Shown: positions 61,388 through 64,000 of the stretch, in pieces | Layout of the letters: the number at the start of each line of letters is the position of its first letter | Position numbering within the stretch: position 1 is the stretch's first letter | Assembly: GCA_033439255.1 (NCBI GenBank) | Contig: CM065882.1 | Span: 2,604,001 to 2,668,000 of the forward strand | DNA: 64,000 nt | Direction: 5' to 3' | Source of the DNA: Hericium rajendrae | Lineage: Eukaryota > Basidiomycota > Agaricomycetes > Russulales > Hericiaceae | Translations under genes and position numbers: made by a program | The notes under the pieces: generated by a model | The model's input: only the letters and a program-made list of their open reading frames with translations | Databases searched by the model: none | Told to the model about the DNA's origin: nothing

Positions 61388-62824
61388 TGATACGATTCGC
61401 CCTGCCAAGACCTACAACCGCGCCGCCACTACTTTCCTTCTTTGCTCATTGAACGTAGAAACGATTTGCCTCCGAGCGGCGTGGCCATCTCACTTCATGC
61501 AGATAAAAAAATACTCGTTACTCAAACTCGCCTGCCAACATGATATAATTTTGGTGAGTTTATCCGCGTTTGTCGAGCAACAACTTGTACGGTCTGCACA
61601 GACGCCGTGGCAGGCCGTGGCAATCACGGCGATCATACCTATTCTGCAACTGCGTCTCTAGCCTGCTCGGCAGCCCCTCCTGCTGGGGTCTTGGTACGAG
61701 ACTGACTGCGTCTCTACGTTGGAACCCAACCTGAGATCTACGATCTGCGACCTATAATAGTATAAACCCATTAGATCAATTCAAAAACGTTTCACGCGTT
61801 CGTCCGCAGCATTGTAGACGACACCGGGTCCCATATACAGATGTTTTCGGTCCCCAACTTGACTATCATTCTCGTAGATGGCAACCCGTATGGAATTAGA
61901 TCTCGCGGATAATCCGTACGTGCTTTCATGAAGTCTTTACTCCCTTTTGCCTATTGCCGAGAACTCCACAGCGGCATGCCCGAAGGACGAGTACGGGCTC
62001 GACGACAACGCGAATCAGTCGCGAACCAGTCGCGAACCTTTCTGTGTGTCTTTTCTTTGAATACTTAGTGATGCCACTGACCGGAAGCTCAAAAATCTGA
62101 CCCATCAGTGCTATCCAGGCCATAAGCGAGGTTCGCGCGAGCTCTTCGGACCACTAGGGCGAATCTTACAATATTCTCCCTCCATCAAATAGCCTTGTCT
62201 GGCGATGGCCATTGGCTCGGGACATCGAACGAGTCCATCTAGGATCTGGTTCACGCCGTGATCGAGCAGACTGTGATAAATTCGCTCCCATAATGGAGCA
62301 AGTAAGTTGATCACTGCGGCTTCTGGGCGGGTAGCCACTCGACGCTTGGACCCTAATGCTGTCAACTCAGCGAGACACGCAAAGCTCATGAAGCAAAGCG
62401 CAGACTTTCTGGGCAATGTCCGTGTGGACGACAGTGCGTGAGTTTGTTTATCTCTGCGGCTGAAGGTCCATTTGCAGCATTGACTAGTCGGTCCTTCAAA
62501 GCATCCGCTCACTGCAATAAGTGGCAACCAGTGAGGGTCCGACTGTTTGTGGGCTCACAATGCAGCAACAATACACTCGAAGGCAATGCCCCAGTGCCGC
62601 CACGATCCATCGCTCGGTATGGGTAGCCACATTGGGTGGCCAGCTTTGCCACCGCTTTGAACGCAGGTTCAGTTGGACCTGCCGCCGCATGGCCTTGGTG
62701 GCATGGCTTGAATCTTCATAGCGATGAGGCAAATAGATGACATGGCCGTCGTGCCCTGCTCATTTAAATAGCCTCATCGAAAGAGAGACTTTCCGACACC
62801 ACACCGGACCGCGATTTGCAAGCC
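61388..62824. other. intergenic
   Basis: No gene recognised. A short direct repeat of GAA(T/C)CAGTCGC lies near 62010-62035. ATTTAAATAG near 62760, about 60 bases before the next ATG, may be a TATA-like site. Confidence 0.45.
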
Positions 62825-64000
62825 ATGCCAAACCCTCCAACTTTCCCTTTGTATCAGATTGAGTTTTTCTTCCATAGTGGTGGGAGAGCGCTACCCTTTA
62901 TCAAGCAATTGCATTCTCCGCCTGAGACGGAGAACGCGCCGTCCACCTTCCAAGCTCATATACAGAGCCAGGCCGAGCAGGTCAGTTCTGAGCAGGACGA
63001 CTTTGCTCAGGCCGATTGCTGATACTTTGTTTGTTTCGAATTTAGGAGTTCTCGATCAGGTTTCGAAATTCTGGCTTGACATGTGTCGGCGTGGTTATTG
63101 ACTTGGACGGGCGGGCAATGTTACGTTGTGAGATACCGCCGAAGAGGACATGTCCGGTGTTCGGTATACCTCAGCCGGATAACAGAGTTATACCTTTCAG
63201 ATTTTCCAAGATAGGTTTCATAGGTGCGTTATAATGTGATTTGCACCAGTCAGTATGCTCAAGGATTTGTACAACAGATCCAGATGTCCAGCAACCCACG
63301 GCCCTCGCCAATCCCCGGAAAATCGGCACAATTACACTTCGTTTTCATGCTGTTGGTGCTCCTATTGTCGTACGTCCCCTTGAACACTCGCCAGCACCTC
63401 CTCTCGGTCCAACGACGATGGCGGAGACCATCAAGAATGCCGGACCTCATCATATCTCGTAAGCATTGTGATTTTCGAGGTTTGGTTCATCACCAACGTT
63501 TCCTTTGTTCAATTCCAGGATGACTGGAACAAGGACCATTCATCATGATATCCATGTTGGGTACCAGCAGCCAGGCCCGGATTTCTTAATCGCGAATATT
63601 AGATATATGCCTGAAGGTGCGCTCCTCTCATTCTTGGACCATGCCTTCCTCATCGATGTGATCGATCTGTAGAGCATCTGCGGGCAGATGGGCTTCTGGA
63701 GTCTCAACCCGGACCTGATTTCGGCATTGGATGGTATGATAAGAAGGGTATGCAGTCGCTTGCGGTAATACCTCTCTTCGTTTTCTGCTTTGTTGCTGGC
63801 TCAATGCGAATGTCTGCAGAATGCAGGTGCGGACATCCAACGCGCCCTGCAACATCTCGAGCACAATACGCCGTACGCTCCACACAACATGTGGGGCTAT
63901 GCCATTCCACATCACACACAGCGGGTCGGCACCTACTCCAGAAGCGATGCCGGTTCCCTCCAGGTCAGCAGAATTTACTGTCGATAATCCCGTTTTTACT
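62825..64000 (+). CDS. DUF7918-like fungal protein, partial at right edge
   Basis: Resembles an Agaricomycete protein family of unknown function (DUF7918). Starts MPNPPTFPLYQIEFFFHSGG at 62825. Exon 1 is 62825-62980 (ends IQSQAEQ) and exon 2 is 63046-63223 (EFSIRFRNSGLTCVGVVIDL then RAMLRCEIPPKRTCPVFGIP and IPFRFSKIGFI). A third coding block near 63280-63460 reads NPRKIGTITLRFHAVGAPIV and AETIKNAGPHHIS. A fourth, near 63519, begins MTGTRTIHHDIHVGYQQPGP. Exons 2 and 3 do not join in frame with the nearest consensus sites, so a base may be off. The gene seems to continue toward or past the window end, and no confident stop is seen. Confidence 0.55.

Noticed and set aside
62010-62035. Short GAA(T/C)CAGTCGC repeats as a CRISPR-like array
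   Set aside because: Only two or three adjacent units without spacers, in a eukaryotic genome; simple local duplication.

Overview
The window is nuclear DNA of a filamentous basidiomycete, most likely a wood-decay (white-rot) agaricomycete. The evidence is dense genes split by many introns of about 45-70 bases with GT..AG ends, very small exons, a secreted class II manganese peroxidase, a class III GH18 chitinase, a GH12 endoglucanase, and protein types typical of Agaricomycetes (fungal F-box proteins, DUF6699, a DUF7918-like protein). No species is named because the sequence alone does not settle it.

Layout. 0-6 kb: a TMEM70-like mitochondrial protein (-), an unnamed four-segment membrane protein (+) and a secreted GH18 chitinase (-). 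7-8.5 kb: dynactin subunit 5 (-); a 5'-truncated, poly(A)-tailed retrocopy flanked by a 14-base target duplication; and an intron-containing tRNA-Met(CAU) just downstream. 8.9-10.8 kb: manganese peroxidase (-), 15 exons closing to 361 aa. 12.9-16.9 kb: two decayed genes, one unknown (-) and one F-box paralogue (+). 17.4-24.9 kb: mitochondrial Hsp70 with a perfect heat-shock element (-), an ACAD10/11-type APH-fold protein (+), a PTRHD1-like protein (+), UBL5/Hub1 (-) and a SUR7/PalI-family membrane protein (-). 26.5-31.4 kb: DML1/Misato (+), a DUF6699 protein (+) and a metallothionein-like gene (-). 33.8-43.8 kb: TRAPPC11 (+), cytosolic HSP90 with its own heat-shock element (-) and RBM18-like (+). 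44-50.5 kb: a multi-pass membrane protein whose 3' half is AT-rich (-) and a large HGGG/GDSAGG alpha/beta hydrolase (-). 52-64 kb: a candidate Ser/Thr-rich GPI protein (+), an omega-type GST (-), an imperfect repeat block, an intact F-box protein (+), GH12 (+), a multi-pass membrane protein (-) and a partial DUF7918-like gene running off the right edge (+).

How they fit together. Most genes are housekeeping and not functionally clustered. Lignocellulose and cell-wall genes (MnP, GH12, GH18) are scattered among them. Protein quality control is well represented (mtHsp70, HSP90, PTRHD1-like), as is trafficking/cytoskeleton (dynactin, TRAPPC11, DML1).

The most unusual points are the retrocopy beside the tRNA gene, and a set of one- or two-base frame breaks inside very conserved genes (three in HSP90 alone). 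Many other multi-exon genes here close exactly. The breaks may be assembly indels or real decay. All gene models were derived by eye from splice signals, so exon edges may be off by a base or two.
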